A stretch of 64,000 nt of DNA from Duganella sp. Root1480D1 (GTDB taxonomy: Bacteria; Pseudomonadota; Gammaproteobacteria; Burkholderiales; Burkholderiaceae_D). Made by a program: the position numbers and the translations under genes. Positions 16,922 to 26,561 of this stretch are shown here, piece after piece; the stretch's first letter is position 1; every line of letters starts with the position of its first letter. The notes under the pieces are model-generated. The model saw nothing but the letters and a program-made list of their open reading frames with translations, had not been told where the DNA came from and ran no database searches. The stretch is from positions 122,598 through 186,597 of the forward strand of contig NZ_LMFZ01000045.1 in the NCBI RefSeq assembly GCF_001427305.1, in the 5' to 3' direction.

Positions 16922-18694
16922 CTAGCCGATCTTGCTTGGAGTGACGAACGCAAGTGCCTCCTCAAACGATTGCAGTACCAGGTCGACGTGCGAAGCCACA
17001 GATGCGTGCTCGTTTCCTACTTCGTCGCGGGGGCGGATCGTTACCAGTTGAACGTCCGGCAAAGCGGCACGCAGCTCTGTTACAGCTGTAATCCACGCTG
17101 CCGGCGCGCTCTCGATCGGATACGCGACAAAGACTGTCGAAACAATGTTGTCGGCGCCCGGGTCGTCCGCAGGTTCGGCTTGACTTAGTACGAAACTGCG
17201 GGCATCCAGCTTCGCATCGCGGAACACCAGTACCAGCAACTCGCTCAGGAATTCTTCGCGCACGCCGGGCATGGAGGTGCAGACGATGACAGAACGCGCA
17301 GGCACATCGAGCGAGCCTTGCCAGCGCCCCAGGCGTTCCTCGCGCTGGTGCCGCAAATGGGCGCCTATGTTTTCGTCCAGCATGGAGATGTTGCGGCGGC
17401 GCGCACGGTTTGGCGCATGCCCTGCGTCCAACGTATCGGCCACCATCGCAACGGTCGCACGCAAGCGGCTTTCCTGGCCGTTTTGCAGGCCCGCTCCCGC
17501 CATTGCAAGGCCCGGCAACAGTACCTTGTCGCAATAACGGGCCAGGGTCGACTTGCGCAGGAAAGTACGCGCGTCCTCGATAATGGCGTTCGCATCGCCG
17601 CCCAGCACCCGGTGATAGAAGCGCTGCGCCTCGTTGGTATTGGGCGATTCCGCGAACATGATGCTGATCGGCTCCAGGCTCTTGATATAGCGTCCCCCGA
17701 CCACGATGCACAGTGTGAGCGGCGTCGAGAGCAACAGGCCCAAAGGCCCCCAGATCGCGCCCCAGAACAGCGCCGATACAATCACCGCCAGCGGCGACAT
17801 GCCAACACTATGGCCATACACGCGCGGCTCAATGACGTTGGCGACGAACACTTCGAGCACGATGAACAGCACAATTGCGTACACGGCGAGCGACCATCCA
17901 GGTTCGACCGCAGCGGCGAACAACGCAATCGCCGCACCGGCGATCAGCGCGCCAATGTAGTGCACAAACCGAAGTGCGGCGCACAGGGCACCCCACAGCG
18001 CGGCATGGGGAATGCTGATCAGCCAGAGCGCAATCGAAATCACCACGCCAAAGGTCAGGTTCAGCAGCAACTGGGTGAAGAAGAAGCGCGAAACGCCTTC
18101 CGCTGCATCTTCCAGGCCCTTGATGGTGCGGCTCACTTCACGCTGGCCGACCAGGCGCAGCACCCGGTCGCGCAGGTTTTCGCGGTCCAGCAGGATGAAA
18201 ATCATCAGCACCAGCACAAGGAAAGCCTCGCCCAGCGGGCCGGACACCACGCCGATCGCCTTGGCGATGGAATCGCTGGTACTGGCGTGCTCACGGATTT
18301 CCACCGGTACCGGCCGCGGGCCCGTTTCCAGCGCTGTCGCCGATGGCGATTCTTCCAGCAACTGCGGCGCCAGGCGCGCCAATGGGTGCTGGGCCAACTC
18401 CTCCAGCGACTTTGACTTGGCGCGGATTTCGGCGGTGTATTGCGGCAGGTCCGACGTCAGCGCCATCACGTTCGCGCCCAATATCGCAAAGGTCCCGGCG
18501 AACACGACGATCACCAGCGCCAATGCGCCGAAAGTCGCATTGACGCGCAATAGCCCCAGGCTGCCCATGGCGCGGATCAATGGCGCCAGCGCGAGGCTCA
18601 GGACCAGCGCAGTGACGACGGGTTGCAACACTTCCCGGCCAAAATAAAGAAGGCTGAGCACACAAGCCGCCGTAACGGCGAAGTTTACTTTCAT
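16922..18694 (-). CDS. AI-2E family transporter (PerM-like) with long soluble C-terminus
   Basis: This 590-residue protein from an ATG at 18694 is chosen because the membrane region begins there; an in-frame codon at 18769 would add 25 polar residues. Residues 1-330 carry the hydrophobic helices of the AI-2E/UPF0118 permease family, including the SPLAVIVSALFWGAIWGPLG region. These proteins export small molecules or exchange ions. Typical members end near 350-370 residues. This one continues for about 230 soluble residues containing a Rossmann-like segment (ARSVIVCTSMPG near 470). Long forms exist in some proteobacteria, and the tail's job is unknown. It lies just upstream of the sensor kinase. 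Confidence 0.85.
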   Translation of the reverse strand: MKVNFAVTAACVLSLLYFGREVLQPVVTALVLSLALAPLIRAMGSLGLLRVNATFGALALVIVVFAGTFAILGANVMALTSDLPQYTAEIRAKSKSLEELAQHPLARLAPQLLEESPSATALETGPRPVPVEIREHASTSDSIAKAIGVVSGPLGEAFLVLVLMIFILLDRENLRDRVLRLVGQREVSRTIKGLEDAAEGVSRFFFTQLLLNLTFGVVISIALWLISIPHAALWGALCAALRFVHYIGALIAGAAIALFAAAVEPGWSLAVYAIVLFIVLEVFVANVIEPRVYGHSVGMSPLAVIVSALFWGAIWGPLGLLLSTPLTLCIVVGGRYIKSLEPISIMFAESPNTNEAQRFYHRVLGGDANAIIEDARTFLRKSTLARYCDKVLLPGLAMAGAGLQNGQESRLRATVAMVADTLDAGHAPNRARRRNISMLDENIGAHLRHQREERLGRWQGSLDVPARSVIVCTSMPGVREEFLSELLVLVFRDAKLDARSFVLSQAEPADDPGADNIVSTVFVAYPIESAPAAWITAVTELRAALPDVQLVTIRPRDEVGNEHASVASHVDLVLQSFEEALAFVTPSKIG

Positions 18695-18815
18695 ACGGAT
18701 TCCGCTAGGAGCGCCATCATGTTCAAGGCAAATCTGGACAGTCAGGCTGTCCCGGCCAGCAGCGATCATACTTGATCTTCCTCACTTGCACGGTGATATC
18801 AAAAGCAGCGCACGC

Positions 18816-18844
18816 TTGACTTTCGTGTTCAGTTGGACAATATT
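18816..18844 (+). promoter_or_regulatory. Candidate sigma-70 promoter for the di-heme lipoprotein
   Basis: TTGACT at 18816-18821 and AATATT at 18839-18844 are separated by 17 bases and lie about 43 bases upstream of the lipoprotein start. The -35 box matches five of six positions and the -10 box four of six. It also lies in the divergent gap with the permease gene. Confidence 0.4.
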
Positions 18845-18886
18845 GCTCATCAGCAATTGGAAAGGATTCCAACTCACGGAGGTTTC

Positions 18887-21800
18887 ATGTTGACCAGACA
18901 CAGGATCACTCAGGGCTTGCCCCTTGCCCTCGCAGCGCTGCTGGCGGCTTGCGGCGGCGGTAATGGAAGCGACAGCAGTGCCGCCGGCACGGTGCTGAAA
19001 GCCGAAGGCGCAACGCAAACGACCGAGACGTCTTTGACGCCCACGGCCGCCATCGCTTCGGCATTCGAACGCGGCGACCTGTCGGCCGCTGCCGCGATCG
19101 ACCACAATGACGGCACACGCTGGAGCAGCGGTTTCACCGACGACCAGTACCTGACGCTCGATTTCGGCAAAACGGTAGCGATCAATCGCGTCAGGATCGC
19201 CTGGGAGAACGCCCACGCCACCGAATACCTGCTTCAGGTTTCGGACGACAATGCCGGCTGGACCACCATCAAGTCGGTTCAAAACAGCCAGGGCGGAACT
19301 GAGGACTGGTCCGGCCTCGCCGGCCAGGGACGATACCTGCGCATGAAAGGCATCAAGCGCTCCTCGCAATACGGCTATTCGATCTTTGAGATCCAGGCAT
19401 TCTCCGGCACGCCGGCCTCCCCCACTCCGACGCCGCAACCGGATCCGCAGCCGGGCGATCCTTCTGCGCCAGGCAAGGTGGTGAAGCCGGTGACCGCAAC
19501 TTCGTCGGGGGTGGAGAACGCAGGCTTGTCGGCTTCGGCTGCCATCGACGGCCAGGCCAATACCCGCTGGGCCAGTTCCAAGGAAGACGGTGCCTGGATA
19601 CAGTTCGACTTTGGGGCGCGGACAGCAATCGGCTATATGAAGCTGACCTGGGAAAACGCCTATGCCAAGCAATATTCCCTGCTGGTTTCAGACGATGGCA
19701 ACAACTGGTCGCAACTGCGCCTGGTGACGAACGGCCAGGGCGGCACGGAAGAATTCTTCAACCTCGGCGCGAACGCCAGGTATATCCGCATGCAGGGCAT
19801 CGCGCGTGCAACGCAGTATGGCTACTCGCTGTTCGAGGTCGAATTCAAGTCGCCGGGCAGCGACAACACCTTGCAGCCTGGCGCCACGTCGGCGCTGCGC
19901 TTCCCGTCTGGCGGCGACGCCATAGTGCCGCTTCCGGGCGCCGCCACGCCGCTCGAGACGCTGCAGTTCACGCTAGCTGACGGCACCCTTGTTACCCGCT
20001 TCGGCGCACGCGGCTTCGCGCGCCATGGCCGGGAACGGGGGGAAGATTGGAACGAAATCGGCTACGGCCCGAATGAAACCGTTGATCCCGCAACCGGGCT
20101 GCCAGTCGATAAAGGTCCCGGCAACTACCTGACCTTCGTACCGCAATACTTCAAGAACCGCACCTGGGGCGTGGAGATCGTCGACAACAGCCGTGTTCCC
20201 GGCGTGACCAAGCCTACCCTGGCGGTCAACCAGTACACGACGGTCGATTTCCTGTCCGGCGGGATTGCTTTCTTCCGCGCCATCGACCGCCCCGGCGTAA
20301 CCGGCTATGGCTGGATGGCGCCGGGAGAACTGGTTGATAACAACGTCAAGGTCTGCAAGCCATCGGCCTACCCCGCCGCTGGCCAGCTTGCCGCGCCGGG
20401 CGGCATCAACGGTGCATGCACGCTGCTGGTCAAGCAGTATCCCGGCATGAACGGGCTGGATGCGAACGGCTTCCCGAACGGCACCAGCATTCCTGCGCGG
20501 CCGCTGGTTGTCGGCGACGTGATCGAAGTCTCGCCATCCATGTTCTCCACCACTGAATCCATGCTTGGCAAGGGCGATAGCGGTGGCATTCGCTACTACT
20601 CGGCCGAATGGACTTATGTGGTCGGTACCGGCCTGCGGCCATGGTACGGCGTTCAGCCGCGCCTCAATTCCGTGCCGTTGCCGGCGGAGACCTTGTCGGG
20701 CGGGCTTGGTTCGGTGTCCTACAACTATTCGGACAATGGCTTGTTCATGTTCCAGCAGCCGCAAAACAATGCGGGCATGCAGAATATGCAGCGCTTTGTC
20801 GAAGGTCGCCGCCTGATCCATACCAACTTCACCACCGGCGACCATAATGAAGCCGGCAACGACCGCTACACGCCGGCCGTGGGCCTGCAAGGCCAGCGCT
20901 TCAACCAGTCGGCCTGCATAGGGTGCCACGTGAATAACGGCCGCAGCCCGGCCCCGATCGCCGTCAACCAGAAGCTCGATACGATGTCGGTGCGGGTCGC
21001 AGTGGCAGGCGCCGACGGCCAGCAGATGCCGCATCCGCTGTATGGAACCGCGGTACAGATGAATGCCGTCTCGTCAAGCGGTGCACCGCAGAACTGGGGA
21101 ACCGGAGTGCGCGTTGCCGGCTTCGAAACCCGCTCTGTCAATCTGGCAGATGGAACGGCCGTCGAACTGCGCAAGCCCACCATTGCCTATGAGGGGCCGG
21201 CACCAGAAATCGCCTCGCTGCGTGCAGCACAACCTATGATCGGCACCGGCCTGCTTGAAGCAGTTCCGGAAGCCGATATCCTGGCGCGCGTGCGCAACGT
21301 ACCCGATGCCGACGGCGTCAAAGGCACCGCCAACTACGTCTACGACCCCGATACCGGCGCCGTTCGCCTGGGCCGTTTCGGCTGGAAGGCTTCCAAGGCA
21401 ACGTTGCGCCACCAGGCTGCTGCGGCCCTGTTGCAGGACATGGCCGTCACCTCGCCGGTCTATCCGAATCGCAGCTGCGGCAGCGATCCTGCAGGCTGCA
21501 AATCCGCCGCCGCGCAGCGCGGCGTGAGCGAACCGGAACTACAATTGATCGCGCAATATCTTGCCCTGATTGCGGTTCCAGCCCAGCGAAGCCTGCCGAG
21601 CGGTTTCCCGAAAGGCGTGGCGCCGCTGGACGAGCACCGTGTCGACGCGCAGCAGGTGAGTGCCGGTTCGCGCCTGTTCCAGGCGATGCGTTGCTCGGCA
21701 TGCCATACGGTTGAAATGCGTACCGGCCCGGGGCACCTGCTGGCAGAACTGCGCAATCAGGTGATCCGCCCATATACGGACTTGCTGCTGCACGATATGG

Positions 21801-22060
21801 GCACTGGACTGGCGGACAGTCTTGTCGAAGGCCAGGCCAAAGGGGGCATGTGGCGCACCGCTCCGCTGTGGGGGATCGGCTATACGGACAAAGTGATGGG
21901 CAATGGCGGCAAGGCAGGCTACCTGCACGATGGCCGGGCGCGCACCCTCACGGAGGCGATCATGTGGCATGGCGGCGAAGGCGAAGTTTCACGCCAGCGT
22001 TTCGCCGCCTTGCAGCGATCCGACCGCGAAGCGCTGCTGGCTTTCCTGAAATCGCTCTAA
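18887..22060 (+). CDS. Di-heme oxidoreductase lipoprotein with two discoidin domains
   Basis: This 1057-residue protein starts at an ATG preceded by CGGAGG. A short signal peptide ends in a lipobox with Cys22 (LLAAC), so it should be membrane-anchored in the periplasm or at the surface. Two F5/8-type C (discoidin) domains in tandem (about 40-175 and 200-330) share the pattern WENA..YLLQVSDD...GGTE, joined by a Pro/Thr linker. The rest is a DUF1111-type di-heme oxidoreductase with two c-type heme sites, CIGCH (677-681) and CSACH (936-940). The discoidin parts probably bind carbohydrate. The redox substrate is unknown. Related proteins are annotated as thiol oxidoreductases or peroxidases. Confidence 0.88.
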   Translation: MLTRHRITQGLPLALAALLAACGGGNGSDSSAAGTVLKAEGATQTTETSLTPTAAIASAFERGDLSAAAAIDHNDGTRWSSGFTDDQYLTLDFGKTVAINRVRIAWENAHATEYLLQVSDDNAGWTTIKSVQNSQGGTEDWSGLAGQGRYLRMKGIKRSSQYGYSIFEIQAFSGTPASPTPTPQPDPQPGDPSAPGKVVKPVTATSSGVENAGLSASAAIDGQANTRWASSKEDGAWIQFDFGARTAIGYMKLTWENAYAKQYSLLVSDDGNNWSQLRLVTNGQGGTEEFFNLGANARYIRMQGIARATQYGYSLFEVEFKSPGSDNTLQPGATSALRFPSGGDAIVPLPGAATPLETLQFTLADGTLVTRFGARGFARHGRERGEDWNEIGYGPNETVDPATGLPVDKGPGNYLTFVPQYFKNRTWGVEIVDNSRVPGVTKPTLAVNQYTTVDFLSGGIAFFRAIDRPGVTGYGWMAPGELVDNNVKVCKPSAYPAAGQLAAPGGINGACTLLVKQYPGMNGLDANGFPNGTSIPARPLVVGDVIEVSPSMFSTTESMLGKGDSGGIRYYSAEWTYVVGTGLRPWYGVQPRLNSVPLPAETLSGGLGSVSYNYSDNGLFMFQQPQNNAGMQNMQRFVEGRRLIHTNFTTGDHNEAGNDRYTPAVGLQGQRFNQSACIGCHVNNGRSPAPIAVNQKLDTMSVRVAVAGADGQQMPHPLYGTAVQMNAVSSSGAPQNWGTGVRVAGFETRSVNLADGTAVELRKPTIAYEGPAPEIASLRAAQPMIGTGLLEAVPEADILARVRNVPDADGVKGTANYVYDPDTGAVRLGRFGWKASKATLRHQAAAALLQDMAVTSPVYPNRSCGSDPAGCKSAAAQRGVSEPELQLIAQYLALIAVPAQRSLPSGFPKGVAPLDEHRVDAQQVSAGSRLFQAMRCSACHTVEMRTGPGHLLAELRNQVIRPYTDLLLHDMGTGLADSLVEGQAKGGMWRTAPLWGIGYTDKVMGNGGKAGYLHDGRARTLTEAIMWHGGEGEVSRQRFAALQRSDREALLAFLKSL

Positions 22061-22067
22061 CCCCACT

Positions 22068-22104
22068 GCCGGACCGGCCAGGAACCTTGTCCTGCCGGTT
22101 CGGC
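22068..22104. terminator. Bidirectional hairpin between convergent genes
   Basis: GC-rich arms at 22068-22083 and 22089-22104 pair almost fully (GCCGGACCGG with CCGGTTCGGC, one G-T pair, then AGGA with TCCT after a one-base bulge). The hairpin sits exactly between the stop codons of the convergent di-heme and aldo/keto reductase genes. There is no good T-run, so it may stop transcription in both directions only partly. Confidence 0.5.
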
Positions 22105-22107
22105 GTG

Positions 22108-22908
22108 CTACAGGTCCCAGGCCGGAGCCAGGCCTTCCGGGTCTACCATGCGCCCATTGCGCTCCAAGGCTGCAATTTCCGACATATCCCGCTCCGTCAA
22201 TTGCAGTCCGGTGGCGAGCAGATTGCTGGCCAGGTTTTCGCGCCTGGTCGATGAAGGAATGACCGAATACCCAAGCTGCATCGCCCACGCCAGCGTCACC
22301 TGCGCCGGAGTCGCGTTGTGCCGCGCGGCGATGGCTGCAATCACAGGGTCGCCCAGCACCTTGCCATAACCCAGCGTCATATAAGAAGTCACGTGAATGC
22401 CCTGCCCTCGCAGGAAATCCACCAACTTCCGGTTTTGCAGGTAAGGACTCAGTTCGATCTGGTTGGTCGCAATCTGTTTCGCGCCGATGGCTGCGATTGC
22501 GCGCTGCGTGTAATCGATATTGAAGTTCGAGATGCCGATCTGGCGCGCCAGCCCGCGCTCCCGCGCCGTGGCCAGGGCCACCATGTATTCCTCCACCGGC
22601 ACACTGCTCAGGGGCCAGTGGATCAGCGCCAGGTCGACGTAATCGGTGCGCAGTTTCGCCAGGCTTTCTTCCAGGCTGGCGAGCAGGCGGCCTGGGGCAA
22701 AGTTATCGTTCCAGACCTTGGTTGTCAGGAAAAGGTCTTCGCGCGCCACGCCCGATTCGGCAACAGCCCGGCCCACTTCAGCTTCGTTATTGTAGATCTG
22801 CGCGGTGTCGACAGCAGGGTAGCCCAATTCAATCGCATTGCGAACGGAGTCGAAGGCAGCTTGTCCTTGCAGGCGGAATGTGCCGGCGCCGAATGATGGA
22901 ATAGTCAT
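22108..22908 (-). CDS. dkgB: Aldo/keto reductase, 2,5-diketo-D-gluconate reductase B type
   Basis: This 266-residue NADPH-dependent reductase has a TIM barrel and the family tetrad in place: D34 before the tyrosine in DTAQIYNNE, K in TTKVWN and H in LIHWPL. The C-terminal IPSSTRRENLASN loop binds the cofactor. DkgB enzymes reduce 2,5-diketogluconate and reactive aldehydes such as methylglyoxal. A LysR gene is divergent from it, as yafC is near dkgB in E. coli, and probably regulates it. Confidence 0.88.
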   Translation of the reverse strand: MTIPSFGAGTFRLQGQAAFDSVRNAIELGYPAVDTAQIYNNEAEVGRAVAESGVAREDLFLTTKVWNDNFAPGRLLASLEESLAKLRTDYVDLALIHWPLSSVPVEEYMVALATARERGLARQIGISNFNIDYTQRAIAAIGAKQIATNQIELSPYLQNRKLVDFLRGQGIHVTSYMTLGYGKVLGDPVIAAIAARHNATPAQVTLAWAMQLGYSVIPSSTRRENLASNLLATGLQLTERDMSEIAALERNGRMVDPEGLAPAWDL

Positions 22909-22959
22909 TTATAAAGTCCTCAATATCAACGTGGCTGCCACTCTACCTGCGGGACTCTT

Positions 22960-22981
22960 GCGGAAAAAGCCTGTTTTCCGC
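22960..22981. promoter_or_regulatory. Inverted repeat in the dkgB/LysR intergenic region
   Basis: GCGGAAAA (22960-22967) and TTTTCCGC (22974-22981) are perfect eight-base arms around a six-base centre. They lie midway in the 101-base gap between divergent dkgB and the LysR gene. It is a plausible operator for the regulator, although the 14-base spacing between arm starts is not the classic LysR T-N11-A form. Confidence 0.4.
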
Positions 22982-23009
22982 GAAAGATATTTGAGCAATA
23001 ATCAAGAAT

Positions 23010-23918
23010 ATGAAGACCACTCTTGACGAAATGCAGGCATTTATTGCCATTGTGACCACGGGTTCGATCAGCGCGGCCGCGGAGCGCCTGGGCCTCACCG
23101 TATCCGCCACCAGCCGCACTTTGACCCGCCTCGAAGAAAAACTCGAAACCACACTGGTACGGCGCACGACGCGGCGCCTTGAGCTGACCGAGGAAGGCAA
23201 GGCATTCCTCGATTGCGCGCGAACCATCGTCGCCAAGGTCGAAGAGACTGAAGAAAAGATGTCGCTGCGCCGCCAGGGGCCAGCCGGCCGCCTGCGCATC
23301 GATGCATCCACGCCCTTCATGCTGCATGTGATCGTACCGCTGGTGAACGGCTACCGCGACCGCTTCCCGCGCGTGGAACTGGAGTTGAACAGCAACGAAG
23401 GAATCACCGACCTGATGGAAAAGCGCACCGACGTCGCTTTCCGCATTGGCCGCCTGCGCGATTCGACCCTGCACGCCACGCCAATCGGCACCGGACGGCT
23501 ACGCATCCTCGCCAGCCCTTCCTATATCGAACGGCACGGCGTGCCCGCCACCGTGGCCGACCTGGCAAACCACACCATCCTCGGCTTCAACCAGCCGGAG
23601 ACATTGAACGACTGGCCATTGGAAGACTCGGACGGCCAACCGGTGCACGTCACCCCCAACATCTACACATCCAGCGGCGAAACACTGCTGCACCTGGCGT
23701 TGCACGGGGCAGGCATCGTCTGCCTGTCGGACTTCCTGAGCAATGCCGATCGCAAGGCGGGCCGCCTGCAACAGCTCCTGGTCGAGGAAACATTGGAGGT
23801 TCGGCAACCGATCAATGCCGTCTACTATCGTAATACTGCCCTGTCGGCGCGCATTGCGTCGTTCGTCGACTACATGAAGGAAAAACTGGGCGAACGCGGC
23901 TTCGACGAGCCGGTATAA
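23010..23918 (+). CDS. LysR family transcriptional regulator next to dkgB
   Basis: This 302-residue regulator has an N-terminal helix-turn-helix (about 1-60, with SISAAAERLGLTVSATSRTL) and a LysR substrate-binding domain from about 90 to 295. It is divergent from dkgB. The next gene, rlhA, begins 33 bases downstream on the same strand but is functionally unrelated. By analogy with yafC it probably regulates the reductase in response to an aldehyde or quinone. The ligand is not predictable from sequence. Confidence 0.92.
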   Translation: MKTTLDEMQAFIAIVTTGSISAAAERLGLTVSATSRTLTRLEEKLETTLVRRTTRRLELTEEGKAFLDCARTIVAKVEETEEKMSLRRQGPAGRLRIDASTPFMLHVIVPLVNGYRDRFPRVELELNSNEGITDLMEKRTDVAFRIGRLRDSTLHATPIGTGRLRILASPSYIERHGVPATVADLANHTILGFNQPETLNDWPLEDSDGQPVHVTPNIYTSSGETLLHLALHGAGIVCLSDFLSNADRKAGRLQQLLVEETLEVRQPINAVYYRNTALSARIASFVDYMKEKLGERGFDEPV

Positions 23919-23951
23919 TATCCACCCTTGCAACCGTAGGGTTATCTCAGA

Positions 23952-25919
23952 ATGTCTTTGCTTGATCACGAGCTCGAACTGCTGGCGCCAGCCAAAACCG
24001 CGGAAATTGGCCGCGAAGCCATCCTGCACGGCGCGGACGCTGTCTATATTGGTGGTCCCGCCTTCGGCGCACGCCATAACGCCAGCAATCCGATCGAGGA
24101 TATTTCCTCGCTGGTGGAGTTCGCCCACCGCTACCGCTCGCGCATCTTCGTGACCATGAACACCATCATGCACGATTCGGAGCTCGACCTGGCCCGCAAG
24201 CAGATCTGGCAACTGTACGAAGCGGGTGTCGATGCCCTGATCATCCAGGACATGGGCTTGCTCGAACTGGACCTGCCGCCCATCCAGCTGCACGCCTCGA
24301 CCCAGTGCGATATCCGCACGGTTGAAAAGGCCAAGTTCCTCGGCGACGTCGGCTTCTCGCAACTGGTGCTGGCGCGCGAACTGACGCTCGACAAGATCAG
24401 GCAGATCCGCGCGGAAGTCGATACGCCGCTCGAATACTTCGTGCACGGCGCCCTGTGCGTCGCGTTCTCCGGCCAGTGCTACATTTCGCACGCCGACACC
24501 GGCCGCAGCGCCAATCGCGGCGACTGTTCGCAGGCCTGCCGCCTGCCATACACCTTGTCCGACAACCAGGGCCGCGTGGTGGCCTTTGAAAAGCACCTGT
24601 TGTCGATGAAGGACAACGACCAGAGCGCCAACCTAGAAGCGCTGGTCGATGCCGGCATCCGTTCCTTCAAGATCGAAGGCCGCTACAAGGACATGTGCTA
24701 TGTGAAGAACATCACCGCCCACTACCGCCTGCTGCTGGACGAATTGCTCGAGCGCCGTCCGGAATTCGCGCGCGCCGCCAGCGGACGCACCCGCGTTCTG
24801 TTCACGCCGGACGTGGACAAGACCTTCCACCGCGGCCACACCGATTACTTCGCCAATGGCCGCCAGGACGATATCGGCGCCTTCGATTCGCCGAAATACG
24901 TGGGCGTGGAACTGGGCACCGTGGTCCGCATGGGCGGCGACCACATCGACGTGATCACCAATGCGCCGATGGCGAACGGCGACGGCCTGAATTACATGAA
25001 CAAGCGCACCACCGTCGGCATCCAGGCCAACAAGGCCGAAAAGCTGGGCGATACCGAAGATGGCCAGCGCTGGCGCATATTCCCGAATGAACAAATGGCG
25101 GCGCTGCCGGGCCTGAAGGTTGGTACGGTCATCCATCGCAATCGCGACCACCAGTGGGAAGCGGCCCTGCACAAGAAGTCTTCCGACCGCCACGTTGGCC
25201 TGCAATTGACCCTGGCTGAAAACGAAACCGGCCTGCGTCTGTCGATCATCGATGAAGATGGCATTGTCAGCACCACTGAAACGGCAATCGCGCTACAGCC
25301 GGCACAGAATGCCGAACAGGCCGACAGCGGGCTGCGCGCCAGCCTGGCCAAGCTGGGCAACACCATGTTCGTTGCAGACCATGTGGAACTGAAGTTGTCG
25401 CAGCCTTGGTTCCTGCCTTCATCGGCCATCAATGCCCTGCGCCGCGATGCCGTGGCTGCCCATGAAGCGGCACGGCTGGCGGCCTGGCAGCGTCCCGAGC
25501 GCAAGGCCCCGGCCGAACCGCGCGCCATCTATCCGGACACGCAACTGAGCTACCTCGCCAACGTCTACAACGAAAAGGCCCGCGAGTTCTATCACAAGCA
25601 CGGAGTACAGCTTATCGCTGCGGCTTACGAGTCGCATGAGGAAGCCGGCGAAGTACCGCTGATGATCACCAAGCACTGCTTGCGCTTCTCGTTCAACCTG
25701 TGCCCGAAGCAGGCGAAAGGTGTGCAGGGCGTGCAGGGCCAGGTGAAAGCCGAACCGATGACGCTGGTCAGCGGCGACCACACCTATACGCTGCGCTTCG
25801 ATTGCAAGCCGTGCGAGATGCACGTGGTTGGCGCGATGAAGCCAGGCATCCTGAACTCCCCTCCTCCATCGGCGGTGCCATACAGCCCGCTGGTATTCCA
25901 CCGCAAGCGGCCGAACTAA
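23952..25919 (+). CDS. rlhA: U32 peptidase-family 23S rRNA hydroxylase (RlhA)
   Basis: This 655-residue protein is close to the 653 residues of E. coli RlhA (YdcP), which hydroxylates C2501 of 23S rRNA. The shorter relative TrhP (YegQ), which acts on tRNA, is about 450 residues. Residues 1-300 form the U32 barrel with the signature YFVHGALC...SGQC...RSANRGDCSQACR around 165-198; its four cysteines are thought to hold an iron-sulfur cluster. C-terminal pairs of cysteines near 580 and 625 (NLCPK, CKPCEMH) are typical of the long form. The start is supported by its position after the LysR stop. The ending overlaps the convergent small gene by four bases. Confidence 0.85.
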   Translation: MSLLDHELELLAPAKTAEIGREAILHGADAVYIGGPAFGARHNASNPIEDISSLVEFAHRYRSRIFVTMNTIMHDSELDLARKQIWQLYEAGVDALIIQDMGLLELDLPPIQLHASTQCDIRTVEKAKFLGDVGFSQLVLARELTLDKIRQIRAEVDTPLEYFVHGALCVAFSGQCYISHADTGRSANRGDCSQACRLPYTLSDNQGRVVAFEKHLLSMKDNDQSANLEALVDAGIRSFKIEGRYKDMCYVKNITAHYRLLLDELLERRPEFARAASGRTRVLFTPDVDKTFHRGHTDYFANGRQDDIGAFDSPKYVGVELGTVVRMGGDHIDVITNAPMANGDGLNYMNKRTTVGIQANKAEKLGDTEDGQRWRIFPNEQMAALPGLKVGTVIHRNRDHQWEAALHKKSSDRHVGLQLTLAENETGLRLSIIDEDGIVSTTETAIALQPAQNAEQADSGLRASLAKLGNTMFVADHVELKLSQPWFLPSSAINALRRDAVAAHEAARLAAWQRPERKAPAEPRAIYPDTQLSYLANVYNEKAREFYHKHGVQLIAAAYESHEEAGEVPLMITKHCLRFSFNLCPKQAKGVQGVQGQVKAEPMTLVSGDHTYTLRFDCKPCEMHVVGAMKPGILNSPPPSAVPYSPLVFHRKRPN

Positions 25920-26467
25920 GCCAGCAAGGCGCGCGCTTCCGCCAGCAAGCCCTCGGCGCAGGGCTTGCCGGTTTTCGATTCCCTTAATGAGACATGCCAC
26001 AGGCCGACGACTCCGGCCAGTTGGTTTTCGTCTTTCGCGTGTTCGATACGGCGCACCAGGTCGGCCGCCATCAGGCCGAGGTGCTTGCGCGCTGCCGCCA
26101 CCATGAACTCGCGTGCGGCCGCCAGCGCAGCGGCGCCCACCGCGGGGCGGGCAGGCGCAGGAGCCGCCGGCGCGGCGGGCGCACTTGCCGGAGCTGGCAT
26201 AGGCACAGGCGCCGCTACAGGTGCCGGCGCCGAGCTGATTCCCACCAAGCCCTTGCGCAGCAAGGCTTCCACCGCCTCCAGCATTTCATCTTCGCCCAGC
26301 CAGGTCTCGATTTCGCCCAGGGCTTTTTGCCCGTCGATCAGGATCAGCACCGCACGCTGGCGCGCCGTCAGTCCAGCGCTGCGCTGGACAAATTCCACCC
26401 GGCCGGCCTCGGTCTTGCCAAATACCGTAGCGCGCAAGCGAATTCGATTTTCTGGAGTCAATTGCAT
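25916..26467 (-). CDS. Unknown protein with Ala/Pro-rich linker
   Basis: This 183-residue protein is not recognised. Residues 1-80 look like a small winged-helix or similar alpha/beta module (MQLTPENRIRLRATVFG, LTARQRAVLILIDG, EMLEAVEALLRKGLVG). An Ala/Pro-rich linker follows at about 85-115, then a helical C-terminus with AAREFMVAAARKHLGLMAADLVRRIE. Similar proteins occur in Oxalobacteraceae as hypotheticals. It shares a short divergent gap with the hybrid kinase gene that begins 94 bases away, so a link to that pathway is possible but unproven. Confidence 0.6.
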   Translation of the reverse strand: MQLTPENRIRLRATVFGKTEAGRVEFVQRSAGLTARQRAVLILIDGQKALGEIETWLGEDEMLEAVEALLRKGLVGISSAPAPVAAPVPMPAPASAPAAPAAPAPARPAVGAAALAAAREFMVAAARKHLGLMAADLVRRIEHAKDENQLAGVVGLWHVSLRESKTGKPCAEGLLAEARALLA

Positions 26468-26561
26468 GTTGCCATGCTACGGGGCAATTATGACAACTTC
26501 ATTTCAGCCTTATACATCTTCCGTGATATAAAGACATCACTGCCGACCTGCCCGCCACGTC

